DNA of 64,000 nucleotides from Paenibacillus sp. MBLB1832 (GTDB taxonomy: Bacteria; Bacillota; Bacilli; Paenibacillales; NBRC-103111), in assembly GCF_032271945.1 (NCBI RefSeq), contig NZ_CP130319.1:1259001-1323000 (forward strand), in the 5' to 3' direction. The position numbers were made by a program, and so were the translations under genes. The notes beneath the pieces are model-generated. The model was not told the origin of the DNA and did no database searches. It saw only the letters and a program-made list of their open reading frames with translations. Positions 36,617-44,471 of this stretch are shown here, in pieces. Position 1 is the stretch's first letter; each line of letters starts with the position of its first letter.

Positions 36617-36862
36617 TTAGAATACCTGTACGACTTCTGTAATACCCTCTACTTCTTCAACCAATGCGCGTTCGATACCCGCTTTCAACGTAATCGTTGA
36701 ACTTGGGCAGCTGCCGCATGCACCCATAAGCTTCAGTTTCACGATACCGTCTTCCACGTCAACTAGATCGACGTCACCGCCATCGCGTTGTAGGAAAGGA
36801 CGAAGCTTATCTAAAACCTCAAGAACTTCATCATAAATTGCTTCTTTGGTTTTTTCTGTCAT
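36617..36862 (-). CDS. Nfu-type iron-sulfur scaffold (YutI-like)
   Basis: An 81-aa NifU C-terminal domain protein with the cluster-binding motif CGSCPSS. It carries or transfers Fe-S clusters to target enzymes. ATG at 36862 is nine bases from GGAG; the ATG at 36871 overlaps that site. In B. subtilis the homologue yutI sits near yuzB and yutJ, as here, where the next two genes are those. The short size (only the NifU_C domain) is normal in Bacillales. Confidence 0.93.
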   Translation of the reverse strand: MTEKTKEAIYDEVLEVLDKLRPFLQRDGGDVDLVDVEDGIVKLKLMGACGSCPSSTITLKAGIERALVEEVEGITEVVQVF

Positions 36863-36958
36863 TTGATTCATCTCCTTTCTAGAACTATTATAATATAATA
36901 TGCATCAAATGAAAATGGTTTTCAACTTGATACGATGAGCTTGGGGTGGAAATTTATT

Positions 36959-37213
36959 ATGAGACCAATTATTGAATTTTGTGCAAGTAACATGCATACC
37001 GGAACGGATAAAGTCATGAAGGAACTAGAACAAAATCCTGATTTCGATGTCATGGAATACGGCTGTCTCGGCAATTGCGGGCAATGTTATATGGAGCCCT
37101 ACGCGTTAGTCAACGGAGAAATCATTGCTGCAGAAAGCGCGGAGAGCCTGTTAGTACGTATTCTAGAGAGAATTAAAGAAATAGAAGCCATGTACGATGT
37201 GCTAAGTGAATAA
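36959..37213 (+). CDS. yuzB: DUF1450 protein (YuzB)
   Basis: An 84-aa protein with four Cys, two in CLGNCGQC and others in IEFCAS, typical of the DUF1450/YuzB family and perhaps metal or Fe-S related. ATG at 36959 follows GGGGTGGA; an upstream start at 36935 would run through that site. It is divergent from nfu and convergent with the YutJ-like dehydrogenase. Function unknown. Confidence 0.85.
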   Translation: MRPIIEFCASNMHTGTDKVMKELEQNPDFDVMEYGCLGNCGQCYMEPYALVNGEIIAAESAESLLVRILERIKEIEAMYDVLSE

Positions 37214-37232
37214 CGCTTTAGCCAACGACGAC

Positions 37233-38297
37233 TTAACCGAAATGACGCTTCGACTTCCAAAGTACGCCGCTTTTTAGCATGCGAGCAATTTTCCCCGTCA
37301 TTAACGTACGTTTCCCCATGATGCCGAATCCTGCCTTTTTGCCAAGTGAACCTAGCGTTCCCCTTAACTTTATGGCGCCGAGCCGCGGTGTATCGCCTTT
37401 CCAAATCGCTTGAATCGCTTCGGCAATTTGCTTGCCTTGCGCTTGAGCGGCTTGGGCGCTTGGTGAGAATGGCAAGGATGCACAATCCCCAACGACGAAC
37501 ACATCTTCATATTCCGGAATTTGATGATAGTCATTAAGCAGGATACGTCCTTGACGATCCTTCGGTACGTTCAGTGCTTCAACAATCGGATTTGGCTGAA
37601 TGCCCGCGGTCCAAATCGTTGCATCAGTGCGGATAATTTCTTCTTGGTTGTACAAATCGCCGCCGTCTAGACGCACTAACGTTACTTGTGTACGCAATTC
37701 AATATGATGCTCCATCATCCATTCACGTACATACTGTTGCAGATTGCTTGGAAAAGCAGACAGTAAACTAGGACCGCGATCGATTAAGCGGATATTCAAG
37801 TCGGCGCGGCTTTCTCGAAGCTCTGAGGCCATTTCAACACCGCTGAGACCTCCGCCAATGATCGAAATTTGCCCGTAAGGCGCGATATCGTTAATGCGTT
37901 GGTAAGTTGCACGGGTTTGGGCTAGCGTTTGAATGCTGGACGAATATTCTTTGGCGCCTGGGATGCCATGGTAGCTGTCCACACAACCAAGTCCGATGAC
38001 CAACCAGTCATAAGAGAAAGGTTCTTTGTCATGGAAATGGATTTGTTTTGCGTCGAGATCCACACTTGCCACTTCACCGTAAACAAGCTTTAGACGTGAA
38101 TCGTCAGGATAAGCCACGCGAATGTGCGTTTCTGCAATCGTGCCTGATGCAAGGGCGTAATATTCCGTTTTGAGGCCTTGAAACGGACTGCGATCAATCA
38201 TGATGAGTTCCGTATCAGCAGGTAAATCCTTTTCGAGCAAATTTAAAGCTATGGTCAAACCGCCATAGCCGCCTCCGAGAATGACAAACTTTTTCAT
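37233..38297 (-). CDS. NADH dehydrogenase-like FAD oxidoreductase (YutJ-like)
   Basis: A 354-aa pyridine nucleotide-disulfide oxidoreductase fold protein of the NDH-2 type. The FAD motif is FVILGGGYGGLT, the NAD motif SIIGGGLSGVEMASEL, and the late FAD motif VFVVGDCASL. NDH-2 enzymes pass electrons from NADH to menaquinone at the inner face of the membrane; YutJ itself has no proven role. I chose ATG 38297; TTG 38306 is an alternative. The C-terminus is basic, as in membrane-associated NDH-2. Confidence 0.85.
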   Translation of the reverse strand: MKKFVILGGGYGGLTIALNLLEKDLPADTELIMIDRSPFQGLKTEYYALASGTIAETHIRVAYPDDSRLKLVYGEVASVDLDAKQIHFHDKEPFSYDWLVIGLGCVDSYHGIPGAKEYSSSIQTLAQTRATYQRINDIAPYGQISIIGGGLSGVEMASELRESRADLNIRLIDRGPSLLSAFPSNLQQYVREWMMEHHIELRTQVTLVRLDGGDLYNQEEIIRTDATIWTAGIQPNPIVEALNVPKDRQGRILLNDYHQIPEYEDVFVVGDCASLPFSPSAQAAQAQGKQIAEAIQAIWKGDTPRLGAIKLRGTLGSLGKKAGFGIMGKRTLMTGKIARMLKSGVLWKSKRHFG

Positions 38298-38342
38298 ACC
38301 AACCAAAATCCCTTCTGAACAATGATCTATTCTCTAGTATCT

Positions 38343-39444
38343 CTAATATACTTTGATTTCATTATAAAAGGTGTCTCGCTCAACCGCGACGCGGCCTGCA
38401 CCTTGGATTAGCCATACGAGTTCATCACGTGTTAAGCCTTCAGGCGATAGTGCGCCAGCGGCGTGTGAGATTTTCTCTTTCACAATCGTTCCATGCGCAT
38501 CGGATGCTCCGAATGTAAATGAAAGTTGCGTCAGCTTGGTTCCAATGTTGATAAAATAAGCTTTGATATGTGGGAAGTTATCCAACATCAAACGGGAGAT
38601 CGCAATTGTTTTGAGCTCGTCCCATGCAGGAACGCGGCGTTTAAGTCCCGCATTTTTGCTTGCTGGCTGCACGGAATTCGGGATGAACACCAAGAATCCG
38701 CCAGTTTCATCTTGAAGCTCGCGAAGCAGCATCATATGACGAATACGCTCTTCTTTCGTTTCGATGGAGCCGTAGAGCATTGTTGCATGTGTTTTCATTC
38801 CGAGCAAATGCGCTTGACGATGAACGTCCAGCCACTCTTCAGAGGACGCTTTCTCAACCTTCATTTTGGCACGGTAACGTTCCGTGAGAATCTCCGCGCC
38901 GCCGCCTGGAAGGGTAGACAGACCTGCATCCATTAACGTTTTGAGTACATCACGGTAGCTTAGCCCGCTAATGCGTGAGAAGAACTCGATTTCCGCAGCC
39001 GTATGCGCCTTAATGGTCACTTGTGGGTAAGCTTGCTTCAGTCGGCGAATACAATCGACATAATACTCGAATGGCAAATGAGGATTGTGGCCTTGACTGA
39101 TGTGGAATTCCTGAATTTCAGGGTTAAAATTTTCAGCAATATAATCTAGCATTTGATCTGGCGTAAGTGTGTAAGCACCTTCTTGGCCCTCGTCACGGCG
39201 GAAGTGGCAGAAAGAGCAGTGCTCCTCACACACGTTCGTGAAATAAAGGCTCATATTTTGCACAAAATAAACTTTGTTCCCGTTTCAGTCGAGTGTTTAC
39301 TTTATTTGCTAATTGACCTATGGTTAAAAGATCGTCTGATTCATATAAGAACAGTCCGTCTTCCATAGATAGACGTTCGCCATTCTCAACTTTGTCAGCA
39401 ATTTCAGCCATCCGTTTAATCGGGTCTGTTATTGTTATACTCAT
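38343..39444 (-). pseudogene. mqnE: Aminofutalosine synthase, frameshifted
   Basis: Radical SAM enzyme of the futalosine route to menaquinone. The N-terminal part (39444 to about 39286) reads PIKRMAEIADKVENGERLS, then VNTRL; the rest (38343-39282) reads GNKVYFVQNMSLYFTNVCEE and has the cluster motif CEEHCSFC. They are in different frames: the TTT at 39283-39285 (AAA on the coding strand) has one base too many. Removing one A restores VNTRLNGNKVYFVQ and a 366-aa protein of normal length. AGGAGG precedes the ATG. Either a real mutation, a sequencing error or programmed slippage. Confidence 0.85.
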
Positions 39445-39612
39445 GCTTCCTTACCTCCTATGAAAATAGTTTAAAAAGCCATACAAAAACGACGCAGCCA
39501 GCTGGGTGAACAGGTGCGTTAATGGATGTAAGTTGCTCGATTACCTGTCAACCAGTTCGGTGTACGAGTTCACATCTAGTTTGATAACGATACAAGCTAT
39601 TCTAACCCTCTT

Positions 39613-39641
39613 ATTATAAACCTCTAAGGTAGGAGGGGCAA
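39613..39641 (-). promoter_or_regulatory. Sigma-A promoter of mqnE
   Basis: On the minus strand: TTGCCC (39641-39636), 17 bp, TATAAT (39618-39613), with about 165 nt of leader before the mqnE start. A GGAGG/CCTCC hairpin (39632-39646) overlaps the -35 box. The remaining intergenic bases 39445-39788 show no gene. Confidence 0.6.
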
Positions 39642-39788
39642 CCTCCGAACGTTGAAATTAAATTGACAATCTCTTTCGCGGTTGCCGTTAATTTTTCTAT
39701 GAAATTGCCCAATGGTTATTCCCAATATTAAGAAATTCCTGTATACTATTTCAATGTGATTACGTAAGGGCTAAAGGTGATAATAATC

Positions 39789-39971
39789 GTGCTACCATTA
39801 TTCTTGACCGAACCGCAGGAACGACTTCATATGAAAATTGAACAACTTCGAGGCGAAATGGTTAGCTTAGGAACCTCGTTTGGCTTCTTGCATCCTGATG
39901 TGCAGAAATGTAGTCAAGATCTCGATCAGCTTCTATTGCAATATTATGCACTTGGAAGTTCCAAACCGTGA
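39789..39971 (+). CDS. Spo0E-like aspartyl-phosphate phosphatase
   Basis: A 60-aa protein of the Spo0E family, which dephosphorylates Spo0A-P and delays sporulation. The family pattern is visible: IEQLRGEMVSLG, then SQDLDQLLLQYY. GTG at 39789 is seven bases after AAAGGTGAT, whereas the in-frame GTG at 39777 overlaps it. It lies only 1 kb from sda, another sporulation inhibitor, on the same strand. Confidence 0.8.
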   Translation: MLPLFLTEPQERLHMKIEQLRGEMVSLGTSFGFLHPDVQKCSQDLDQLLLQYYALGSSKP

Positions 39972-40003
39972 GCAGCTGCCCTTGAGCATAAGAGGGATTA
40001 GGA

Positions 40004-40031
40004 GTATACTTGAAGCAAGCACGAAGTATAC
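40004..40031. promoter_or_regulatory. Inverted repeat ahead of the IscA-like gene
   Basis: GTATACTT (40004-40011) and AAGTATAC (40024-40031), perfect 8-bp arms 12 bp apart, 50 bp before the IscA-like start. Without a T run; could be an operator. Confidence 0.4.
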
Positions 40032-40081
40032 CAATGCCGTTTTCCTTTGTATAAAGGGGAACTTCTGGGAGGGATTTCAGT

Positions 40082-40453
40082 ATGATTAACATAAGTGAAT
40101 CAGCAAGTGATAAGATTAAAGAGCTATTGGCATCGGAAGAATCAACAAAGTTATTCTTGCGCCTTGGGGTCAAAGCTGGCGGATGCAGCGGCTTCTCGTA
40201 TGGTATGGGCTTTGACGATGATCAAAAAGCTGACGATAAAGAGTTTATCATTCATGGACTGAAAGTTGTTGTGGATGAAGAGAGTGCCAAGTACTTGTAC
40301 GGGGTTCAAATCGATTTCGAAGACAAAGGCATGGGCGGCGGCTTTACCATTAACAATCCGAACGCTGTAGCTTCCTGTGGATGCGGATCGTCTTTCAAGC
40401 CAGCGGATTACGAAGGAACTCCTGAACCTTGTGATGATAAGGTTGAGGCTTAA
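40082..40453 (+). CDS. IscA/ErpA-type iron-sulfur carrier (YutM-like)
   Basis: A 123-aa A-type Fe-S carrier that receives clusters from the SUF scaffold and hands them to apo-enzymes. The three conserved Cys are C35-like in GGCSGFSYG and the pair in SCGCGSSF. The acidic C-terminal tail is a little longer than usual. GGGAGG precedes the ATG. It corresponds to B. subtilis yutM, which also lies near yuzB, yutI and yutJ. Confidence 0.93.
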   Translation: MINISESASDKIKELLASEESTKLFLRLGVKAGGCSGFSYGMGFDDDQKADDKEFIIHGLKVVVDEESAKYLYGVQIDFEDKGMGGGFTINNPNAVASCGCGSSFKPADYEGTPEPCDDKVEA

Positions 40454-40466
40454 ATAACCATAATAA

Positions 40467-40514
40467 AAACTTCTGAACGCAGTGTTATGAAACACTTCAT
40501 TCAGAAGTTTTTTT
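40467..40514 (+). terminator. Terminator after the IscA-like gene
   Basis: AACTTCTGAA/TTCAGAAGTT with an inner AGTGTT/AACACT stem, followed by seven T. Confidence 0.93.
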
Positions 40515-40536
40515 CTGTCTACAAGGAGTGTGCATG

Positions 40537-40698
40537 CTAGTACACCATCCGGCTTGTGATTCGAACGTTCTCACCGTACTTGGCCTTCATCAGCTTCGTT
40601 TGCTCTTGCATATATGCGTAGATTTCTTTTAAGCGGTACTTGCGAGGTTTGATAGTTTCTTTAACTTCACCATTTAAAACAATATCATAGACGATCAT
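40537..40698 (-). CDS. Small conserved-looking hypothetical protein (53 aa)
   Basis: A 53-codon frame with AAAGGAGATGAG eight bases ahead of its ATG. The product begins MIVYDIVLNGEVKETI and is basic, probably alpha/beta, with no membrane segment. I do not recognise the family. It is convergent with the IscA-like gene, and its promoter would lie next to the sda control region. Confidence 0.6.
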   Translation of the reverse strand: MIVYDIVLNGEVKETIKPRKYRLKEIYAYMQEQTKLMKAKYGENVRITSRMVY

Positions 40699-40873
40699 TT
40701 GAACTCATCTCCTTTGGTTTTATCTTACTGATCTCATTGTAGCGGACATTTATTAAATGATGATTAAAATTTCTTTTCAATTTTGTGAAAAATCTTAACG
40801 ATATGTGAAGTCTGGGTTAAAAATGATATGAATTCCGATCAATTTTTTTTATCACTCGGATGGACTGTTAGCT

Positions 40874-40972
40874 TGTGTATAAGTTTATACACATTATCCC
40901 CCACTAGAAACCTGCCTTCATGGTACATATTAACAATTTACCCACAGGATATGCACAACTTTCTGTGGATAA
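40874..40972. promoter_or_regulatory. Cluster of DnaA boxes upstream of sda
   Basis: Consensus TTATNCACA. Perfect matches: 40874-40882 (minus), 40885-40893 (plus), together a back-to-back pair, and 40964-40972 (minus, TGTGGATAA). One-mismatch sites: TTACCCACA 40938-40946 and ATATGCACA 40949-40957. In B. subtilis DnaA activates sda, so this is likely a conserved control region. Rest of 40699-41040 has no gene. Confidence 0.85.
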
Positions 40973-40983
40973 CGGAACGCTTG

Positions 40984-41012
40984 TTCTATGAAAACCCCCG
41001 TGATACTATAAT
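40984..41012 (+). promoter_or_regulatory. Likely sigma-A promoter of sda
   Basis: TTCTAT (40984-40989), 17-bp spacer, TATAAT (41007-41012), 28 bp ahead of the GTG start. The weak -35 box fits an activated promoter. Confidence 0.6.
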
Positions 41013-41040
41013 GTTAAATTATAGAATATGGGTGATTTCA

Positions 41041-41196
41041 GTGAGACAAATTAGCGATGAGACGTTGATCGACTCTTATTACAAAGCACTAGATTTGAGA
41101 TTAGAATCCGATTTTCTTGAACTATTGCTCGCCGAAATACAGCGCAGAAAGTTGAAACTCACAGTGCTCGTGAAGGACGGAACACCACTTAATTAA
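41041..41196 (+). CDS. sda: Sporulation checkpoint inhibitor Sda
   Basis: A 51-aa helical-hairpin protein that binds KinA-type histidine kinases and blocks sporulation when replication is disturbed. MRQISDETLIDSYYKAL and the following DFLELLLAEIQRR match Sda closely in pattern (LSDELLIESYFKA in B. subtilis). GTG at 41041 follows GGGTGA. A longer in-frame reading from 40828 would run through the promoter and DnaA boxes and is rejected. The upstream DnaA boxes support the identification. Confidence 0.93.
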   Translation: MRQISDETLIDSYYKALDLRLESDFLELLLAEIQRRKLKLTVLVKDGTPLN

Positions 41197-41198
41197 TC

Positions 41199-41450
41199 TC
41201 ATTCGGCAGGAATGACAAGGGTATAGCTGGTATGGCATTCGGGGCAATCCACGACATGAAGGCACTGACGAACAGGATGGTTGTCTGGCTCGCCTGACAT
41301 GGCTATGGTCGCTTCATCTTCCAGCCCATAAGGTGAATAAGGACCAAGCAAGTCACTCAGCTTACCAAGATCACTCATGCGAATTGAGCAAACAGGACAG
41401 TTGGTTTGCAATTCTTGTAAACCATTACAAACTGGACATATAGATGACAA
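41199..41450 (-). CDS. Small zinc-ribbon protein
   Basis: An 83-aa protein with three CxxC knuckles: ICPVCNG, NCPVCSI and DCPECHT, so it probably binds one or two zinc ions. TTG at 41450 is nine bases from AGGAGG and starts just after a large hairpin; alternatives are ATG 41510 or GTG 41513 overlapping the stop of the FNR gene. Function unknown. It lies downstream of the ferredoxin-NADP reductase gene and convergent with sda (2 bp gap). Confidence 0.65.
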   Translation of the reverse strand: MSSICPVCNGLQELQTNCPVCSIRMSDLGKLSDLLGPYSPYGLEDEATIAMSGEPDNHPVRQCLHVVDCPECHTSYTLVIPAE

Positions 41451-41451
41451 A

Positions 41452-41493
41452 GGGGTATTCCTCCTAATCCGTAGATTAGGAATAGAATACCCC
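41452..41493 (-). promoter_or_regulatory. Hairpin covering the zinc-ribbon ribosome binding site
   Basis: On the minus-strand transcript GGGGTATTC pairs with GAATACCCC and TTCCTAATC-type inner arms pair over 8 bp (41462-41469 with 41474-41481) around a 4-nt loop. The AGGAGG of the downstream gene is inside the 3' arm. It may limit translation or act as a terminator, though only three T follow. Confidence 0.55.
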
Positions 41494-41509
41494 ATTTCGT
41501 TTGCACTCA

Positions 41510-42505
41510 TCACAATTTCAAGTTAGAGCTATGTCCAGGTGAAAGTTTCGCGTTAGGGTCCAGATACACCTTCGCATTATTAATAGCGGTTGGTGCTTCA
41601 CCGAAGCCGACAGCGATCAGTTTCAATTTGCCTGGATAGGTCGTAATATCGCCGGCAGCGAAAATGCCAGGAATGTTCGTTTCCATGCGAGAGTCGACCA
41701 CGATCGACCCGTTTTGGATCTCTAATCCCCATTCGGCAATCGGACCAAGTGAGGAAATAAAGCCAAAGCTGACGATGACGGCATCGACATCATGCAAATT
41801 TTCTTCGCCGGTTTGTATATGTCTAAGGGTTACTTGTGTAATTCGATCAGTACCGTGCAGTTTTGTGATTTCTGTAGGTGTCACAATGTGGACGTTGGAG
41901 TTCAGCAAATTGTCTACGCTGTGCTCGTGCGCACGAAATTTATCTCGGCGATGGATTAGGGTTACTTTGGCTGCAATAGGTGCAAGCATCAGCGCCCAAT
42001 CCACGGCTGAGTCGCCGCCGCCGCTTATCAACACTTTTTGTCCAGCGAAAGCTTGAAGGTCATTTACGAAGTAGTGAAGGTTTTTCTTCTCGAACGGAGG
42101 GGCTTCTGGTAATTCTAGACGACGAGGCTCGAAAGCGCCAACGCCTCCTGTCAGAATAACAGCGCGGCTATAATGAACACCTTTATCTGTCGTGATTTCA
42201 AAGAGACGCTCTTCTTTTTTGAGAACTTGCGTGACCTTCTCCTCCAAACAAATGTGGACAGGGAAGTGTTTCATTTGCTGGGCAAGATTGTTGACAAGCT
42301 GTTCGGCCGTAACCTTAGGAAAGCCTGCTACATCATAAATGTATTTCTCTGGATACAGAGCTGTTAATTGTCCGCCAAGCTGCGGCATGCTCTCAATGAG
42401 CTTCACAGAAGCCTGTCGCATTCCTGCGTAGAAGGACGCGAACATCCCCGCGGGGCCGCCGCCAATAATAATAAGGTCAACCAAATTCGTTTCTCTCTCA
42501 ATCAT
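41510..42505 (-). CDS. Ferredoxin--NADP reductase, thioredoxin-reductase-like (YumC-like)
   Basis: A 331-aa flavoprotein of the TrxR-like FNR type that moves electrons between NADPH and ferredoxin. FAD motif [21 protein letters not shown] motif [15 protein letters not shown], and C-terminal FAD motif [13 protein letters not shown] are visible. It lacks the CxxC of thioredoxin reductase, as expected for YumC. GAGG precedes the ATG. It is divergent from the NDH-2 gene, matching the yumB/yumC neighbourhood of B. subtilis. Confidence 0.93.
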   Translation of the reverse strand: MIERETNLVDLIIIGGGPAGMFASFYAGMRQASVKLIESMPQLGGQLTALYPEKYIYDVAGFPKVTAEQLVNNLAQQMKHFPVHICLEEKVTQVLKKEERLFEITTDKGVHYSRAVILTGGVGAFEPRRLELPEAPPFEKKNLHYFVNDLQAFAGQKVLISGGGDSAVDWALMLAPIAAKVTLIHRRDKFRAHEHSVDNLLNSNVHIVTPTEITKLHGTDRITQVTLRHIQTGEENLHDVDAVIVSFGFISSLGPIAEWGLEIQNGSIVVDSRMETNIPGIFAAGDITTYPGKLKLIAVGFGEAPTAINNAKVYLDPNAKLSPGHSSNLKL

Positions 42506-42763
42506 AGGATAACCTCCGATTTCGATCCGAATTATAGGTTCGATATGAGAAGTAAATGCTTACATTGGCTGATAGGGCGAGAATGGCTGAAAACACGGTT
42601 AATCATTGTTGAAAACGTTGATAAATACTGATATTCAAGCAAAATAGCACTTGATATTTACTTATGAAAATTATATCATATCATGAGAATCGGTTTGCAT
42701 GTTGTGACGAATTTCAGCCTGTTTCATCATAATTCACTGCGATAGCGAGCAAACTAGTAGCAG

Positions 42764-42769
42764 TATACT
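42764..42769 (+). promoter_or_regulatory. -10 element upstream of the NDH-2 gene
   Basis: TATACT at 42764-42769, flanked by an AGTAG/CTACT inverted repeat; no good -35 box. Transcription would start near 42776, just ahead of the Rex-like site. The rest of 42506-42848 has no gene. Confidence 0.4.
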
Positions 42770-42783
42770 ACTTTTGAAGCCGT

Positions 42784-42801
42784 TTGTGTAATTTTTCACA
42801 A
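42784..42801. promoter_or_regulatory. Rex-like operator
   Basis: TTGTGTAATTTTTCACAA matches the Rex consensus TTGTGAAN4TTCACAA at all but one specified position (A to T at position 6). Rex senses NADH/NAD+ and represses ndh in B. subtilis, so the placement before an NDH-2 gene makes sense. Confidence 0.75.
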
Positions 42802-42848
42802 GATAGAGAAACCATAGGAAAAAATACGGATATGGAAGTGAGAGAAAC

Positions 42849-44039
42849 ATGAGTAGAATTCCAAGAATCGTGATTTTAGGTGCCGGTTACGGTGGAATCC
42901 TGGCTGCAATCCGATTGCAGAAGGAACTGAACTACAATGAAGCTGATGTAACTCTAGTCAACAAGCATGACTACCATTACATCACGACACACCTGCATAT
43001 GCCTGCAGCAGGGACAGATAACCCTGAAAATGCACGCGTGAACATCTTGAAATTGATCGATGAATTTAAAGTGGACTTCGTGAAATCGACAGTTACCCAA
43101 ATTCGTCCGCATGAGAAGAAAGTTATTTTGGAGGACGGTACGCTTTCCTATGACTACTTGGTTATCGGACTTGGTGGCGAAGCTGAAACGTTCGGAATTC
43201 CAGGCTTGAAAGAGAATGCGTTGAACATTCGTTCGATCAATAGCGTGCGCTTCATCCGCGAGCATATCGAGTATCAGTTCGCGAAGTTCAAGCGTGAACC
43301 AGATCGCAAGGATTATTTGACGTTCGTCATCGGCGGCGCAGGTTTCACAGGAATCGAGTTCATTGGTGAACTTGCTGATCGTATTCCATTGCTTTGCAAA
43401 GAGTTCGACGTAGATCCTTCCCTCGTGAAGATTTATAATATTGAAGCTGCGCCAACAGCACTGCCAGGGTTCGATCCTGAGCTCGTTGAGTATGCGATGA
43501 AAGTTCTTACAGACAAAGGCGTTACGTTCAAAATTGGCACAGCGATTAAAGAGTGTACACCTGAAGGTGTTCTTATCGCGGGTGACGAGTTTATTAAAGC
43601 GGCAACGGTTGTTTGGACTGGCGGTATCCGCGGTAACCACATGCTGGATGAAGCTGGCTTCGAAACGATGCGCGGCAGAATCAAAGTTGATGAGCATCTA
43701 CATGCGCCTGGCTTTGACAACATCTACGTGGTCGGTGACTGCTCCATCGTCATGAACGATGAAGGCCGTCCATACCCACCGACAGCTCAAATTGCTATGC
43801 AGCAAGGTGAAGCTGTAGCGCATAACTTGATTGCTTCCATTCGTGGTTCACAAATGAAAACATTCAAATATTCCAACAAAGGTACAGTTGCTTCTCTTGG
43901 AAAAGGTCAAGCGATTGGTATCGTTGGTTCCCGTAAATTGAAAGGGAATGTCGCTGCGATGATGAAAAAAGTCGTTGATATGAGATACCTCTACATTATC
44001 GGTGGAATTCCGCTTGTTATTCGTAAAGGTCGTTTCTAG
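42849..44039 (+). CDS. Type II NADH dehydrogenase (YumB/Ndh-like)
   Basis: A 396-aa NDH-2 that oxidises NADH and reduces menaquinone without pumping protons. FAD motif IVILGAGYGGILAAIRLQ, NAD motif FVIGGAGFTGIEFIGEL, late FAD motif IYVVGDCSIV with the adjacent AQIAMQQGE that contacts quinone, and a basic, hydrophobic C-terminus for membrane binding. AAGTGAGAG lies upstream of the ATG. The Rex-like site ahead of it suggests induction at high NADH. Confidence 0.93.
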   Translation: MSRIPRIVILGAGYGGILAAIRLQKELNYNEADVTLVNKHDYHYITTHLHMPAAGTDNPENARVNILKLIDEFKVDFVKSTVTQIRPHEKKVILEDGTLSYDYLVIGLGGEAETFGIPGLKENALNIRSINSVRFIREHIEYQFAKFKREPDRKDYLTFVIGGAGFTGIEFIGELADRIPLLCKEFDVDPSLVKIYNIEAAPTALPGFDPELVEYAMKVLTDKGVTFKIGTAIKECTPEGVLIAGDEFIKAATVVWTGGIRGNHMLDEAGFETMRGRIKVDEHLHAPGFDNIYVVGDCSIVMNDEGRPYPPTAQIAMQQGEAVAHNLIASIRGSQMKTFKYSNKGTVASLGKGQAIGIVGSRKLKGNVAAMMKKVVDMRYLYIIGGIPLVIRKGRF

Positions 44040-44066
44040 TTAACACTTGTTTACGGGAGGATTGCC

Positions 44067-44345
44067 ATGCGACACTGCAGTGTCCAAGTAAGGGGACTTC
44101 TTACCCGGGACGAACTTGATCGGTATAATGGCTTGATTGAAGTAGGCCACTTCTTGGAAACAGAGAAGCGATACGATCATGTAGCGGTCGTGCAGAAGGA
44201 GATTGATATTCTCATTCTTCCTGCCATTGAGCGTTTGAAGGAAAAGAGCCGTCAACGTGATCGTGATACCGAAGAATATCTGGCACGTAAGGCGCAGATG
44301 GAAGCAGAATTGCAAGCGGCCCTTAACGATGATGACGATGAATAA
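44067..44345 (+). CDS. Small acidic hypothetical protein
   Basis: A 92-aa, mostly helical protein with a Lys/Arg/Glu-rich coiled-coil-like middle (IERLKEKSRQRDRDTEEYL) and an acidic end (DDDDE). GGGAGG precedes the ATG. Not recognised. It starts 27 bp after the NDH-2 gene and shares its terminator, so it is probably in the same operon and possibly under the same Rex-like control. Confidence 0.65.
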   Translation: MRHCSVQVRGLLTRDELDRYNGLIEVGHFLETEKRYDHVAVVQKEIDILILPAIERLKEKSRQRDRDTEEYLARKAQMEAELQAALNDDDDE

Positions 44346-44353
44346 ATAAATCT

Positions 44354-44390
44354 AAGAAGCATTGCCCGTCTAGCGGGTGGTGCTTCTTTT
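44354..44390 (+). terminator. Terminator of the NDH-2 operon
   Basis: AAGAAGCA/TGCTTCTT with an inner CCCG/CGGG stem, followed by TTTT. Confidence 0.9.
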
Positions 44391-44430
44391 ACATATAACC
44401 AACATATTCACGTTGTAAACCGAACAGAAT

Positions 44431-44462
44431 CAAAAAAGCAAGGGACAGCTTGTCCCTTGCTT
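44431..44462 (-). terminator. Terminator after hemQ
   Basis: Perfect 12-bp stem (44436-44447 with 44451-44462), 3-nt loop, with six T after it on the minus strand. Confidence 0.93.
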
Positions 44463-44471
44463 TGACAACAA

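Noticed and set aside
40828..41040. Longer N-terminal reading of sda
   Set aside because: It would run through DnaA boxes and the promoter and has no ribosome binding site; known Sda is about 46-52 aa.
42954..43697. 247-aa minus-strand frame opposite the NDH-2 gene
   Set aside because: Shadow frame of a clearly real gene; composition is not protein-like and there is no start signal.
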